Of a DNA stretch of 64,000 nt, positions 1 to 9,070 are shown piece after piece; position 1 is the first letter of the stretch; each line of letters begins with the position of its first letter. Under the pieces are notes generated by a model, which saw nothing but the letters and a program-made list of their open reading frames with translations, was not told where the DNA came from and ran no database searches. A program made the position numbers and the translations under genes. Source of the DNA: an uncultured bacterium (GTDB lineage Bacteria > Desulfobacterota > Desulfobaccia > Desulfobaccales > 0-14-0-80-60-11); assembly GCA_937943575.1 (NCBI GenBank), contig CALEAV010000004.1, positions 1 through 64,000 on the forward strand, read 5' to 3'.

Positions 1-64
1 ACCTCTGCCTGAAGATCGGCCTGCCTCCGGGGGGCTCAGGCGCCCGCCGGAGGAAGGGAGGGTC

Positions 65-1405
65 ATGAAGAGAGTGGGTCTGGTTTTTCTGCTGACGGCC
101 GCCCTGGCTCTGAGCGTGACGGGCCAGTCTTTTGCCCAGGACCAGGGGGGGCCCCGGCGCCTCAGCCTCAAGGAGGCCATCGACACCGCCCTGAAGCAAA
201 ACCCCCAGGTGACCCAGTACCGGGAGCTCATGGCCGCGGCCAAAGAGGGCATCGGCATCTCCCGGGCGGCCTATTTCCCCCAGCTGAGCTTCCGGGGCGA
301 TTTTTTCTATGGCACCGCCTTTTCCTCCGGCTCCGCCGGCGCGGCCTTCCAGGGAGGCACCGCCCCCGGCACCGCCCGGCCCCTGTCTTTGGCCAACAAT
401 CCCAAGGACTTTTATATCTACCGTTTTTCCCTGAACCAGCTCCTGTATGACTTCGGCAAGACTCCGGGCCAGGTGGCGGAGGCCACCGCCACCTACAAGG
501 CCTCCCAGGAGGACTACGCCGCCGCCCGCCAGCAGGTGGTGCTGGAGACCCGCACCGCCTATTTCAACTATCTGGCCGCCCGCCGGGCGGTGCAGGTGGA
601 GGAGCAGAACGTCCGCCAGAACCGGGAGCTCCTCAAGCAGGCCCAGGGCTTCTACCAGGTGGGGCTGAGGGCCAAGATTGACGTCACCAAGGCGGAGGCC
701 AACCTCTACCAGGCGGAATCCGAGCTCATCCGGGCCAAAAACGCCATGGAGCTGGCCCGGGTGGACCTGATGAAGGCCCTGGGGCTCAAATCCTGGCCCT
801 ATGCCGAGGTGGAGGATGTGCTGGAGGTCTCCCCCCAGCCCCTGAGCCTGGAGGACCTGCGCTCCCAGGCCCTGCGCCAGCGGCCGGAGCTCCTGCGCAA
901 CCGGGCCCAGCAGCAGCGGGACCAGGCCTCCCTGCAGGTGGCCAAAGCCGGCTTCCTCCCCACCCTGTCCTCCAGTTCGGCTTATGGCTGGCAGGGGAGC
1001 GGCTATCCCCTGGACGACAACTGGTGGCTGGGGGTGGGGATGAGCTTCCCCCTCTTTGAAGGGGGCCGGACGCTCTCCCAGGTGCGCCAGGCCAGGGCGC
1101 AGCTCCGGGCCACCCTGGCCAGCGCCGACCTCCTCACCCTGGAGGTGATGAAGGAGGTGGAGCAGAATTACCTGGACCTCAAGGCCGCCTGGGAAGTGAT
1201 CCGGGCCAGCCGAAAGGCCCGGGAGGCGGCGGAGGAGAACCTGCGCCTGGCCTGGGGCCGCTACCGGGCCGGGGTGGGCAACATCATCGAGGTCACCGAC
1301 GCCCAGACCCAGTTCGCCCGGGCCGACCTGGAGCACGTGCGGGCGCTCCTCAACTACCGCATCGTGGAGGCCCGCCTCGACAAGGCGGTGGGCAGGACTT
1401 TTTGA
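65..1405 (+). CDS. TolC family outer-membrane efflux channel
   Basis: A 446-residue protein with a Sec signal peptide at residues 1-24 (Lys/Arg, a hydrophobic stretch, then SFA before QDQ). Two consecutive alpha-helical repeats of the outer-membrane efflux protein fold follow, roughly residues 30-240 and 255-440, rich in Ala/Gln/Glu coiled-coil heptads. The family forms trimeric outer-membrane channels that pair with an inner-membrane pump and a periplasmic adaptor for drug efflux or type I secretion. No pump or adaptor gene is visible here; it may lie upstream of the window. A purine-rich GGAAGGGAGG sits just before the ATG. Length is normal for the family. The substrate cannot be told from sequence. 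Confidence 0.93.
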   Translation: MKRVGLVFLLTAALALSVTGQSFAQDQGGPRRLSLKEAIDTALKQNPQVTQYRELMAAAKEGIGISRAAYFPQLSFRGDFFYGTAFSSGSAGAAFQGGTAPGTARPLSLANNPKDFYIYRFSLNQLLYDFGKTPGQVAEATATYKASQEDYAAARQQVVLETRTAYFNYLAARRAVQVEEQNVRQNRELLKQAQGFYQVGLRAKIDVTKAEANLYQAESELIRAKNAMELARVDLMKALGLKSWPYAEVEDVLEVSPQPLSLEDLRSQALRQRPELLRNRAQQQRDQASLQVAKAGFLPTLSSSSAYGWQGSGYPLDDNWWLGVGMSFPLFEGGRTLSQVRQARAQLRATLASADLLTLEVMKEVEQNYLDLKAAWEVIRASRKAREAAEENLRLAWGRYRAGVGNIIEVTDAQTQFARADLEHVRALLNYRIVEARLDKAVGRTF

Positions 1406-1451
1406 GGAGGGAGGTGGAGCGTCAACCGGCCTCCGGCTTCGTGCCCTGACA

Positions 1452-1489
1452 GGAGGGGGCGCGGCATTGACATTGCTTGTGCCCCCTCC
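1452..1489 (+). other. hairpin after the tolC-like gene
   Basis: A 9-bp perfect inverted repeat (GGAGGGGGC / GCCCCCTCC) with a loop of about 20 bases lies 47 bases past the tolC stop. There is no T-run right after it, so it is at most a weak or Rho-assisted end of the tolC transcript. Confidence 0.3.
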
Positions 1490-1503
1490 ACCCAAAAAAC
1501 GAC

Positions 1504-1532
1504 TTGACAGGCGGAAGAAAATACATTAAACA
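1504..1532 (+). promoter_or_regulatory. sigma-70 promoter of tRNA-Gly
   Basis: TTGACA (1504-1509), 17 bases, TAAACA (1527-1532), ending 11 bases before the first base of the mature tRNA. The perfect -35, optimal spacing and position make this the likely promoter of a single-tRNA transcript. Confidence 0.7.
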
Positions 1533-1543
1533 CATAAATGGAA

Positions 1544-1619
1544 GCGGGCATAGCTCAGTTGGTAGAGTACAAGCTTCCCAAGCTTGGTGTCGCGGGTTCG
1601 AATCCCGTTGCCCGCTCCA
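1544..1619 (+). tRNA. tRNA-Gly (anticodon CCC)
   Basis: A full cloverleaf can be drawn. The acceptor stem GCGGGCA pairs with TGCCCGC, the discriminator is T, and CCA is encoded (1617-1619). The D-stem is GCTC/GAGT with one G-U pair. The anticodon stem is CAAGC/GCTTG around the loop TTCCCAA, giving anticodon CCC for GGG codons. The T-arm GCGGG-TTCGAAT-CCCGT carries the standard T-loop. It is flanked by its own promoter and terminator, so it appears to be transcribed alone. Confidence 0.97.
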
Positions 1620-1764
1620 TTCCCGGAAGATTGGGAAACCCGCTTCCCCCGGCGAGGGGGCCGGCGCCAACGTCAGGGGCGAGCCGCCGGCCTGCTTTGC
1701 GGGCGGAGAATGACGCTACTCTGGGGACGCCCCGAGATTAACTGCAATCTTGGATTTTCCCGGA

Positions 1765-1788
1765 AGTGGGCCTGGGCCCGCTTTTTTT
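1765..1788 (+). terminator. Rho-independent terminator of the tRNA-Gly unit
   Basis: A 7-bp stem AGTGGGC/GCCCGCT (one T-G wobble) with a 4-base loop runs straight into seven T residues. It ends the tRNA transcript and lies before the rimP start, which argues against any upstream in-frame start for rimP. Confidence 0.85.
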
Positions 1789-1851
1789 ATTGTGGCAGGG
1801 ACGAAGGAGCCGGGGCCCGGGGTCCCGGGCACCCGGAAAGTGCAGGAACGG

Positions 1852-2331
1852 GTGATTCGGACGCAGGAAGATCAGGGCGGGATCGCCGCCAGGGTGGAGG
1901 AGCTCATCACCCCTTATGTCACCGCCCAGGGGCTGGAGGTGGTGGAGGTGGAATATCACCGCCCCGCCCGGGGCCGGGCCACCCTGCGCATCTATCTGGA
2001 CCGGCCCGGAGTGGGGGGCATCACCCTGGAGGAGATCACCCGCATGAGCCGGGTGATCGGGGAGCTTCTGGATGTCCATGATCCCATCGGACCCTCCTAC
2101 ACCCTGGAGGTCTCCTCCCCGGGGCTCACCCGGGAGCTTAAAGGGCCCCGGGACTTTGCCCGCTACGCCGGCCGCAAGGTGCGCCTCACCAGCCGCCGGC
2201 CGGTGGACGGCCGCCAGGTGCACCGGGGGATTTTGAAGGGCCTGGAGGGGGACGAGGTGCTCCTCGAGGTGCAGGGCGCCCTGCTGCGCCTCTCCCTGGA
2301 GGATATCGCCAAGGCCCGGCTGGACCTGTAA
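1852..2331 (+). CDS. rimP: ribosome maturation factor RimP
   Basis: About 159 residues, the usual RimP length. The N-terminal alpha/beta domain contains GLEVVEVEY and the Asp-Pro segment DVHDPIGPSYTLEVSSPG. A C-terminal SH3-like beta domain follows from about residue 85. RimP binds the free 30S subunit and helps its maturation. It is first in the rimP-nusA-infB order found in most bacteria. The start is uncertain: GTG at 1840 and at 1852 are both possible. 1852 is preferred because AGGAA lies just before it. An upstream TTG at 1750 is excluded because a terminator hairpin lies inside that extension. Confidence 0.93.
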   Translation: MIRTQEDQGGIAARVEELITPYVTAQGLEVVEVEYHRPARGRATLRIYLDRPGVGGITLEEITRMSRVIGELLDVHDPIGPSYTLEVSSPGLTRELKGPRDFARYAGRKVRLTSRRPVDGRQVHRGILKGLEGDEVLLEVQGALLRLSLEDIAKARLDL

Positions 2332-2516
2332 GGCCGGGGGCGGGGGAAGGGGGCGGGGCATCACTCCTGAGCCCCGTGACCCATCATCCGGAAAAGGGAT
2401 GCCATCCCCGTGGGAGCAGAAAGGGTGCCGCAAGGGCACCGCCCACACGCAGACGTTGCTGCTGGCGTCGGGCTTAAAGGTCCGGCGCAGCCGGTCAAGG
2501 AGGACAGACACGCACC
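2332..2516 (+). other. rimP-nusA spacer
   Basis: 185 bases with no convincing ORF. It contains a small hairpin (GGTGCC-GCAAG-GGCACC near 2428-2444) and, close to its end, the AAGGAGGA ribosome-binding site of nusA. No promoter was recognised, so nusA is probably read through from rimP. Confidence 0.4.
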
Positions 2517-3806
2517 ATGAATCTGGAATTGAGGCGCCTCATCGATCAAGTGAGCCGCGACAAAGGCATTGACAAGGAGCTGCTCATCAGCGCCATCAAG
2601 GACGCGGTGCGTTCGGCGGCCCGGAAGAAATACGGCCCCAAGCTGGATATCGAGGTGGACTACAAGGACGACACCGGCGAGATCGAGGTGTTCCAATACA
2701 AGGAAGTGGTGGAGGAGGTCACCGACCCCCTCACCCAGGTGTCCCTGGAAGAAGGCCGCCAGATCGATCCCGAATGCGAGGCGGGGGACCAGCTGGGGTT
2801 CAAGATGGACGCCAGCCAGTTCGGGCGCATCGCCGCCCAATCCGCCAAGCAGGTCATCATGCAGCGCATGAAGGATGCGGAGCGGGATCTGGTGTATGAA
2901 GAATACAAGGACCGCAAGGGGGAGATCATCAGCGGCATCGTCCAGCGCCTGGACCAGGACGGGATCATCGTCAACCTGGGGCGCACGGAGGCGGTGCTGC
3001 CGCCCTCGGAGCAGGTGCCCAAGGAGATCTACCACAAGGGGGAGCGCCTCCGGGCCTATATCCTGGACGTGAAGCGCCAGAGCAAGGGCCCCCAGATCAT
3101 CCTCTCCCGGACGCATCCCAACTTCCTGGTGGCCCTGTTTGAGGCCGAGGTGCCGGAGATCGCCGACGGCACGGTGCAGATTCTGGCCTGCGCCCGGGAA
3201 CCGGGGAGCCGCTCCAAGATCGCCGTGGCCTCCCGGGACTCGGACGTGGACCCGGTGGGCGCCTGCGTGGGCCTCAAGGGCTCCCGGGTGCAGAATATCG
3301 TCCAGGAACTCCGGGGGGAAAAGATCGATATCATCCCCTGGAGCCCGGATGTGGCCCGGTTTGCCACCAATGCCCTGCAGCCGGCGGAGGTGAGCCGCAT
3401 CATCCTCAACCAGGCCACCCAGACCATGGAGGTCATCGTGCCGGACGACCAGCTCTCCCTGGCCATCGGCAAACGGGGGCAGAATGTCCGCCTGGCCTCC
3501 AAGCTGGTGGGCTGGAAGATCGACGTGAAGACGGAGTCCAAATACTCCAAGTCCCTGAAGGATGGCTACCTCTCCCTCCTGCGCATCCCCGGGGTGGGGG
3601 AGATGACCGCCAGTGTACTCCATGAGGCGGGCTACACCTCGGCCAAGGAGGTGGCGGAGAGCAGCGTGGAGGACCTGATGGCGGCCACCGGGCTGCACGA
3701 GAAGAAGGCGGCCAGCCTCATTGAGGCGGCCAGGGAACTGATGGGCCAGAATGCGGCGGAAGCTGCCGACAACCCGGCGGCGGAGGCGGAAACCACGTCG
3801 CCCTGA
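2517..3806 (+). CDS. nusA: transcription termination/antitermination factor NusA
   Basis: 429 residues with the NusA domain order: N-terminal RNA-polymerase-binding domain (1-130), S1 domain (about 135-200, starting GEIISGIVQRLDQDGIIVNL), and two KH domains (about 205-350, including VGLKGSRVQNI and AIGKRGQNVRLASKL). A C-terminal helix-hairpin-helix segment (about 350-415, IPGVGEMTASVL) follows, and the tail is acidic and Ala-rich. NusA binds elongating RNA polymerase and modulates pausing, termination and antitermination. The ATG has a strong AAGGAGGA upstream. It lies between rimP and infB as usual. The ylxR-type gene often found before infB is missing; only 41 bases separate nusA from infB. 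Confidence 0.97.
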   Translation: MNLELRRLIDQVSRDKGIDKELLISAIKDAVRSAARKKYGPKLDIEVDYKDDTGEIEVFQYKEVVEEVTDPLTQVSLEEGRQIDPECEAGDQLGFKMDASQFGRIAAQSAKQVIMQRMKDAERDLVYEEYKDRKGEIISGIVQRLDQDGIIVNLGRTEAVLPPSEQVPKEIYHKGERLRAYILDVKRQSKGPQIILSRTHPNFLVALFEAEVPEIADGTVQILACAREPGSRSKIAVASRDSDVDPVGACVGLKGSRVQNIVQELRGEKIDIIPWSPDVARFATNALQPAEVSRIILNQATQTMEVIVPDDQLSLAIGKRGQNVRLASKLVGWKIDVKTESKYSKSLKDGYLSLLRIPGVGEMTASVLHEAGYTSAKEVAESSVEDLMAATGLHEKKAASLIEAARELMGQNAAEAADNPAAEAETTSP

Positions 3807-3847
3807 CCTAGGCGGCGCATATCAGGTGTGGGGGTTGAGCGTCTTTT

Positions 3848-6655
3848 ATGGCGGAGACCAGGGTTTTCAAATTAGCGAAAGATCTCAAGATCGAAGTCCG
3901 GGAGCTGATCCAGCGCCTCAGGGAGGACTTCGGTCTGGAGGTGGGGAATCCCTACAGCACCATCGATGAGGCCACCAGCGAGCGGGTGCGCCAGCTTCTC
4001 AGCCAGATGACCCCGCAGGTGGAGGAGAAGCGCATCGGCGACAATGTGAAGCGGCGCCGCCGGGTGGCCCCGGTGGTGCCCCGGCCGGTGGCGCCCCCGG
4101 CGGAGGCGGAAGGCGCGGCGGCAGCCCCGGTGTCCGCCGGAGAGGTGGCCCCGGAAGCCTCCCGACCGGTTCCGGACCTTCCCCGGCCGCCCCGATTGCG
4201 CCGGGAGTCCCGGGCCCGGGTGGTGACCCTGCCCGTGAAAGAAAAGCCGGTCCCCGCCCCTGCGCCGCCTGCGGCGGAGCCGGCCCCCTCGCCGGCGGCG
4301 GAGGCGGTGCCCCCGGCGGGGGCTGCGCCGGCAGCCCCAATGGCGGAGCCCCCGGCGCCGGCGGCGGAAGCCTCCCCGGCGATGGGGCCGGCCGCCCCCC
4401 CAACGGAGGCCGCGGTTCCCCCCACCCCCGTGGCCCCGGCGGAGCCGGCGACCCCCGCCCCGAAGCGGCCCAAACTCAAAACCCGGAAGAAAGAGACCCC
4501 GGCCAGGATCATCAGCCTGCCCCCGGAGCCGCCCAAGGTAGAGGTAGCGCCCGTGCGCCCGGTGGTTGCGCCCGCGGCCGAAGCCCCGGCGGGCCCCGCC
4601 CGGGCGGCCGGGGAGGTCAGGCCGGTGGCGCTCCCGGAGAAGAAGCCGGCGGAAGTGCCCAAACCCAAGAAGGCCGCCAAGGGCAAGCGCCCGGAAGTGG
4701 TGGAGATCCCCAAGGCCGGCAAGGCCGGCAAGAAGCGGGAGGTGCGGGAACGGGACACCCTCTACGGCGAGGGGGAGATCCGCCTGCCCGGCAAGAAGAA
4801 GGGGCTGAAAAAGGCGGTGAAAAAGGTCTCCCGGGCCGAGCTCACCGTGCCCAAGGCCATCAAGCGCCGCATCAAGGTGGGGGAGTCCATCACCGTGGGC
4901 GACCTGGCCAAACGCATGGGCATCAAGTCCGGCGAGGTCATCAAGCAGCTCCTCAAGATGGGTCTCATGGCCACCATCAATCACCCCATCGACTTCGACG
5001 CCGCGGTGCTGGTGGCCAGCGAGTTCGGTTTCGAAGTGGAACGGGCCACCCCCCAGGAGGAGGACCTGCTGGCCCAGGCCGCAGCGGCCACGGAAGGCAC
5101 CGCCGTCGTGCCCCGGCCGCCGGTGGTCACCATCATGGGCCACGTGGACCACGGCAAGACCTCGCTTCTGGACGCCATCCGCCGGAGCCGGGTCATCGAG
5201 ACGGAGGCCGGCGGCATCACCCAGCACATCGGCGCCTATCATGTGAAGCTCCCCGAGGATCGGGGCGAGGTGGTCTTTTTGGACACCCCCGGCCATGAGG
5301 CCTTCACCGCCATGCGGGCCCGGGGCGCCCAGGTCACCGACCTGGTGGTCCTGGTGGTGGCCGCCGACGACGGCGTCATGGAACAGACCCAGGAGGCCAT
5401 CAACCACGCCAAGGCCGCCAACGTGCCGGTGGTGGTGGCGGTGAACAAGATCGACAAGCCCGGGGCCAACCCTGAGCGGGTGAAACGGGAGCTGGCCAAT
5501 CTGGGCATCGTCCCCGAGGAGTGGGGCGGCGACGTGCTGTTCTCCGAGGTCTCCGCCAAGCAGCGCATCGGCATCGACGACCTGCTGGAGAAGATCCTCC
5601 TCCAGGCGGAGATCCTGGACCTGAAGGCCCCGGTGGACTGCCCGGCCCAGGGCCGCATCGTGGAGTCCCGGCTGGACAAGGGCCGGGGCCCGGTGGGCAC
5701 CGTCCTGGTGCTCAAAGGCACCCTGAAGCAGGGCGACTACTTTGTCTGCGGCACCCAGTACGGCCGGGTGCGGGCCATGTTCGACGACCGGGGCAACCGG
5801 GTGGAGGAGGCCACCCCGGGGCTGCCGGTGGAGGTCCAGGGCTTCAGCGGCGTCCCCGAGGCCGGGGATGAGTTCCAGGTCCTGGAAGACGAGCGCAAGG
5901 CCAAGCAGATCGCCATGATGCGCCAGCAGAAGCAGCGGGAGGCCGCCCTGGCCAAGCTGAGCCGGGTCAGCCTGGAGAAGCTCTACCAGCAGATCAAGGA
6001 AGGCACCGTCAAGGAACTCAAGCTGGTGCTCAAGGCGGACGTCATGGGCTCCATCGAGGCCCTCACCAAGGCCCTCTCGGAGCTGGGCAACGAGGAGATC
6101 AAGGTCAACCTCATCCACACCGGCATCGGCGAGGTGAGCGAAAGCGACATCATGCTGGCCTCCGCCTCCGACGCCATCGTGGTGGGCTTCAACGTCAAGG
6201 CCAACCCCAAGGCCCAGACCCTGGCGGAGCAGGAGCACGTGGATGTGCGCTTCTACGACATCATCTACAACCTCCTCCATGACGTCCAGGCCGCCCTGGA
6301 GGGCATGCTGGAGCCGGTGGTGGAGGAGCGGACCCTGGGCACCGCCGAGGTGCGGGCCGTGTTCACCATCAGCAAGGTGGGCACCGTGGCCGGTTGCATG
6401 GTGACCGACGGCAAGGTGGAGAGAAACGCCCTGGCCCGGGTGAAGCGGGGCGGCCAGATCCTGGCCGACGGCCTCAAGGTCGTCTCCCTCAAGCGCTTCA
6501 AGGAGGATGTCAAGGAGGTGCAGGCCGGCTATGAATGCGGCATCGGCCTGGACCGCTTCTCCGACTTCCAGCCCGGCGACCTCCTCGAGGTCTACGTCCA
6601 GGAGAAGGTCAAGGCCGAACTCTCCGGGCCCGCCCGGGGCGAAGCCAGGGAATAA
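3848..6655 (+). CDS. infB: translation initiation factor IF-2
   Basis: 935 residues. An IF2_N domain occupies about residues 1-50. A long low-complexity Ala/Pro/Glu linker, about 70-290, accounts for the large size. A second IF2_N-like segment follows near 340-405. The GTPase domain carries GHVDHGKT (about 430-437), DTPGHEAF and NKID. The beta-barrel domain II and C-terminal domains, ending near 930, bind initiator tRNA. IF-2 places fMet-tRNA on the 30S subunit and promotes subunit joining. The start ATG follows nusA by 41 bases with only a weak ribosome-binding site. The linker is strongly codon-biased toward GC, which also creates a long antisense open frame. Confidence 0.98.
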   Translation: MAETRVFKLAKDLKIEVRELIQRLREDFGLEVGNPYSTIDEATSERVRQLLSQMTPQVEEKRIGDNVKRRRRVAPVVPRPVAPPAEAEGAAAAPVSAGEVAPEASRPVPDLPRPPRLRRESRARVVTLPVKEKPVPAPAPPAAEPAPSPAAEAVPPAGAAPAAPMAEPPAPAAEASPAMGPAAPPTEAAVPPTPVAPAEPATPAPKRPKLKTRKKETPARIISLPPEPPKVEVAPVRPVVAPAAEAPAGPARAAGEVRPVALPEKKPAEVPKPKKAAKGKRPEVVEIPKAGKAGKKREVRERDTLYGEGEIRLPGKKKGLKKAVKKVSRAELTVPKAIKRRIKVGESITVGDLAKRMGIKSGEVIKQLLKMGLMATINHPIDFDAAVLVASEFGFEVERATPQEEDLLAQAAAATEGTAVVPRPPVVTIMGHVDHGKTSLLDAIRRSRVIETEAGGITQHIGAYHVKLPEDRGEVVFLDTPGHEAFTAMRARGAQVTDLVVLVVAADDGVMEQTQEAINHAKAANVPVVVAVNKIDKPGANPERVKRELANLGIVPEEWGGDVLFSEVSAKQRIGIDDLLEKILLQAEILDLKAPVDCPAQGRIVESRLDKGRGPVGTVLVLKGTLKQGDYFVCGTQYGRVRAMFDDRGNRVEEATPGLPVEVQGFSGVPEAGDEFQVLEDERKAKQIAMMRQQKQREAALAKLSRVSLEKLYQQIKEGTVKELKLVLKADVMGSIEALTKALSELGNEEIKVNLIHTGIGEVSESDIMLASASDAIVVGFNVKANPKAQTLAEQEHVDVRFYDIIYNLLHDVQAALEGMLEPVVEERTLGTAEVRAVFTISKVGTVAGCMVTDGKVERNALARVKRGGQILADGLKVVSLKRFKEDVKEVQAGYECGIGLDRFSDFQPGDLLEVYVQEKVKAELSGPARGEARE

Positions 6656-6796
6656 TCTCCGGCCACAAGCCACGATGGGGCATGCCCCGGGGCTTAAACC
6701 GGGGATTTCCCGGGAGCCCGGCGACAGGTGAAAGACCCCACAACGGGAACTTTCCTGTCAGCCGGGGCTGTGGACTTTGGCCTTAAGGAGCGAGTC

Positions 6797-7090
6797 ATGG
6801 TGGTGGCCGCCGCCCGGATCATCCTGCTCCTCCCGGAGAATCACTCCCTCAAGGGGAAGCGCAAAGTGGTGAAGAGCCTCATCGACAAGGTGCGGCACCG
6901 GTTTGAGGCCGCGGTGGCGGAGGTGGACGACCTGGACCTGTGGCAGAAGGCCCAGGTGGGGGTGGCCCTGGTGGGCAACGACGCCGGCCTCCTCACCTCC
7001 CGGCTGGAGCAGATCCTGCGCTTTGTGGAAGAGCAGCACCTGGCGGAGATCGTGGACTCCCAGGTGGAGCTCTGCTATCTGGAATCCTGA
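6797..7090 (+). CDS. DUF503 (YlxP-like) protein
   Basis: 97 residues matching the DUF503 family, which sits between infB and rbfA in many bacteria. The hallmark segments are LPENHSLKGKRKVVKSL near the start, VAEVDDLDLWQKAQVGVALV in the middle, and a C-terminal ARE-free helix with FVEEQHLAEIVDSQ. The ATG at 6797 follows AAGGAG by six bases and gives the family length; a longer frame from 6728 has no support. It overlaps rbfA by one base (TGATG). The biochemical role is not established; the location suggests ribosome- or RNA-related work. Confidence 0.88.
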   Translation: MVVAAARIILLLPENHSLKGKRKVVKSLIDKVRHRFEAAVAEVDDLDLWQKAQVGVALVGNDAGLLTSRLEQILRFVEEQHLAEIVDSQVELCYLES

Positions 7091-7458
7091 TGCGCCGCCG
7101 CGCCCCCGTCCCACGGCCGGTAAGGGTGGCCGGGCTCCTCAAGGAGACCCTGGCCACCATTCTCCTCACCAAGTGCGCCGACCCCCGCCTTGCGGAGCTC
7201 ACCCTTACCGCGGTGGAGATGACGCCGGACCTGAAGCAGGCCCGGGTTTATTACGTGGTGCGGCAGGGGGCCGACCGGGAACAGGTGCTGGCGGCCCTGG
7301 ACAAGGCCCTGGGCTTCATCCGGGGCGAGGTGGCCAAGGCCCACATCCTGCGCACCATGCCGGAGTTCCATTTCCTCCCGGATGACACCCTGGAGCGGGC
7401 CGCCCGCCTGGAGGCGCTGTTCAGGGAAATCGGCCGGCAGGAAGACCGAGGAGGCTAA
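7090..7458 (+). CDS. rbfA: 30S ribosome-binding factor RbfA
   Basis: 122 residues with the KH-like RbfA fold: an N-terminal helix (VAGLLKETLATILLTK), the strand segment LTLTAVEMTPDLKQARVYY, and the ending MPEFHFLPDDTLERAARL, all typical. RbfA binds the 30S subunit near helix 1 of 16S rRNA and is needed for late maturation. The ATG overlaps the DUF503 stop in TGATG, so the two are translationally coupled. In related clusters a DHH-type oligoribonuclease gene usually follows; here a different small gene does. Confidence 0.95.
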   Translation: MRRRAPVPRPVRVAGLLKETLATILLTKCADPRLAELTLTAVEMTPDLKQARVYYVVRQGADREQVLAALDKALGFIRGEVAKAHILRTMPEFHFLPDDTLERAARLEALFREIGRQEDRGG

Positions 7459-7480
7459 CGCCGGTTCACGGAGCAGGGGA

Positions 7481-7762
7481 ATGCCGCCGACGGCAGAGGA
7501 TTTCCGAAAGGAGCTCAACGAAATATTCGCCGCTTGCCAGGTTATTCAGCCGGTGGAGCGGGCCGTGCTCCCGACGCCGGTGTCCATTGAGATCACTTCC
7601 GGCGCACGGCACCGCAGGGCCGGAGGGAATCCCGGCCGGGACCATCGGAGGCCCGTGGGCTGTCAGGTGATGCGCCCGTGCATGGTGGACGGGGAGGTGG
7701 TGGTTCACGAGCCGCCGAGTCTGGGGAGCCGCTGCCGGGTGCCGCGGCCGCCCTCCCCGTAA
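7481..7762 (+). CDS. small protein with HRR-GG-PG-HR-P-C motif, unknown function
   Basis: 93 residues, not assigned to a named family. The N-terminal helix MPPTAEDFRKELNEIFAAC is followed by a strand (VSIEITSGA) and the core HRRAGGNPGRDHRRPVGCQVMR. It ends with MVDGEVVVHEPPSLGSRCRV. The core resembles a small uncharacterised domain I recall with the pattern H-R-x-x-G-G-Y-P-G-x-N-H-R-M-P-x-C-C-x-V-M; here Tyr, Asn, Met and the first Cys are changed, so it is a divergent copy. GGAGCAGGGGA precedes the ATG. It stands 22 bases after rbfA and 7 before truB, so it is co-transcribed with translation genes. Function should not be inferred from position alone. Confidence 0.6.
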   Translation: MPPTAEDFRKELNEIFAACQVIQPVERAVLPTPVSIEITSGARHRRAGGNPGRDHRRPVGCQVMRPCMVDGEVVVHEPPSLGSRCRVPRPPSP

Positions 7763-7769
7763 GCACCCG

Positions 7770-8666
7770 ATGGCTGTGGATGGCCTGCTCCTCATCGACA
7801 AGCCGGCGGGCCCCACCTCCTTTGAGGTGGTGCGCCAGATTCGGCGGGCCCTGAAGGTCCGCAAGGCCGGGCATCTGGGGACGCTCGACCCCTTTGCCAC
7901 CGGGCTTCTGCCCCTGGCCCTGGGGGCCGCCACCCGCCTGGTGCCGTTTTTGGAGGGACTGGACAAGACCTACCTGGCGGAGGTGGAGCTGGGGAAAGAG
8001 ACGGACACCCAGGATGCGACCGGCCGGGTGGTGGCGGAGCATCCGGTGGCGGTCAGCGAGGCGGACCTCCGGGCGGCGGCGGCCCGGTTCGTGGGCGAGA
8101 TTGAACAGATACCACCCCTGTATTCCGCCGTGCGCCACCAGGGGCGGCGGCTGTATGAGCTGGCCCGGCAGGGGATGGCGGTGGAGGCCCGCCCCCGGAA
8201 GGTGACCATCTACCGCCTGGAGATTAAGGAAATTCGGCTCCCCCGGGTGGTCCTGGAAGCCACCTGCTCCAAGGGCACCTACATGCGCACCCTGGCCCAC
8301 GATCTGGGCCGGGTCCTGGGCTGCGGGGGACACCTGGCGGCCCTGCGGCGCCTGGCGGTGGGGCCGTTCCCGGTGGACGAGGCGCTGCCCCTGGCGGAGG
8401 TGATCCATCACCCCGACCTGGCCCGGGAGCGGCTCCTTCCCCTGGCCGACTGCCTGCCCTTCCTGCCGGCGTTGCAGGTGGACGCCCGGGAGGCGGCGCG
8501 CCTGGCCCAGGGGCAGCCGGTGGCCGTGCCGCCGCCCGCCGGAGGCCTGAACGGCCGGGTGCGGGTGCTGAGCGGCGGCCGGCTCTTGGCGGTGGCGGAG
8601 TGGCGCCGGGATCCCCGGGGGCTGCTGCTGGCCCCGGTGCGGGTCTTCCCCCAAGCGCCGGAGTGA
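7770..8666 (+). CDS. truB: tRNA pseudouridine(55) synthase TruB
   Basis: 298 residues, normal length. The catalytic motif GHLGTLDPFATG is visible with the catalytic Asp at residue 40. KPAGPTSFEVV near the start and the later segment CSKGTYMRTLAHDLG are also characteristic. A PUA-like C-terminal domain covers about 215-298. The enzyme makes pseudouridine 55 in the T-loop of tRNAs and also acts as a tRNA chaperone. It starts seven bases after the preceding small gene and stands before rpsO, the common truB-rpsO order. Confidence 0.97.
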   Translation: MAVDGLLLIDKPAGPTSFEVVRQIRRALKVRKAGHLGTLDPFATGLLPLALGAATRLVPFLEGLDKTYLAEVELGKETDTQDATGRVVAEHPVAVSEADLRAAAARFVGEIEQIPPLYSAVRHQGRRLYELARQGMAVEARPRKVTIYRLEIKEIRLPRVVLEATCSKGTYMRTLAHDLGRVLGCGGHLAALRRLAVGPFPVDEALPLAEVIHHPDLARERLLPLADCLPFLPALQVDAREAARLAQGQPVAVPPPAGGLNGRVRVLSGGRLLAVAEWRRDPRGLLLAPVRVFPQAPE

Positions 8667-8782
8667 GTTGAAGGGCGGGATAGGAGCGAGCCCCGTCATT
8701 TTTAGGGGGCGAAAGAAAGATTTTCCGGCGGCAAGGGCGGGCCGCTGCCTTGCCGGCCGGCATTCCTGACAAGGAGGAGACA

Positions 8783-9052
8783 GTGGCGTTAACAGCAGAA
8801 CAGAAAAAGGAGATCATTGACCGCTACAAGCTGCATGAGAGTGACACCGGGTCCACGGAAGTGCAGGTGGCCATCTTAAGCGAGCGCATTTCCTACCTCA
8901 CCGGCCACTTCAAGACCCACGCCAAGGACCACCACTCCCGGCGGGGGCTCATCAAGCTGGTGGGTCAGCGGCGCCGTCTCCTGAACTACCTGAAGAGAAA
9001 AGACATTGAGCGCTACCGGGCCCTCATTGAGCAGCTGGGGCTCCGGAAGTAG
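8783..9052 (+). CDS. rpsO: 30S ribosomal protein S15
   Basis: 89 residues, exactly the family size. It carries the conserved segments [38 protein letters not shown] and [10 protein letters not shown]15 binds 16S rRNA early in assembly of the small-subunit platform. The start is GTG at 8783, preceded by AAGGAGGAGACA; in-frame codons further upstream would add non-family residues. The 116-base leader after truB could hold S15 autoregulation, but no specific structure could be assigned. Confidence 0.97.
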   Translation: MALTAEQKKEIIDRYKLHESDTGSTEVQVAILSERISYLTGHFKTHAKDHHSRRGLIKLVGQRRRLLNYLKRKDIERYRALIEQLGLRK

Positions 9053-9070
9053 GAGGACGGTTAGACATAC

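Noticed and set aside
1750-1851. TTG-initiated N-terminal extension of rimP
   Set aside because: It would include the tRNA-Gly terminator hairpin and T-run and adds a non-family Pro/Gly-rich segment.
3872-6673. A 933-codon open frame antisense to infB, and similar long antisense frames opposite pnp, ilvB, leuA, purA and the nuoF-like gene
   Set aside because: They mirror the GC-rich third positions of the sense genes. Their translations are Gly/His/Leu/Arg-rich with no domain, while the sense strands encode well-known proteins.
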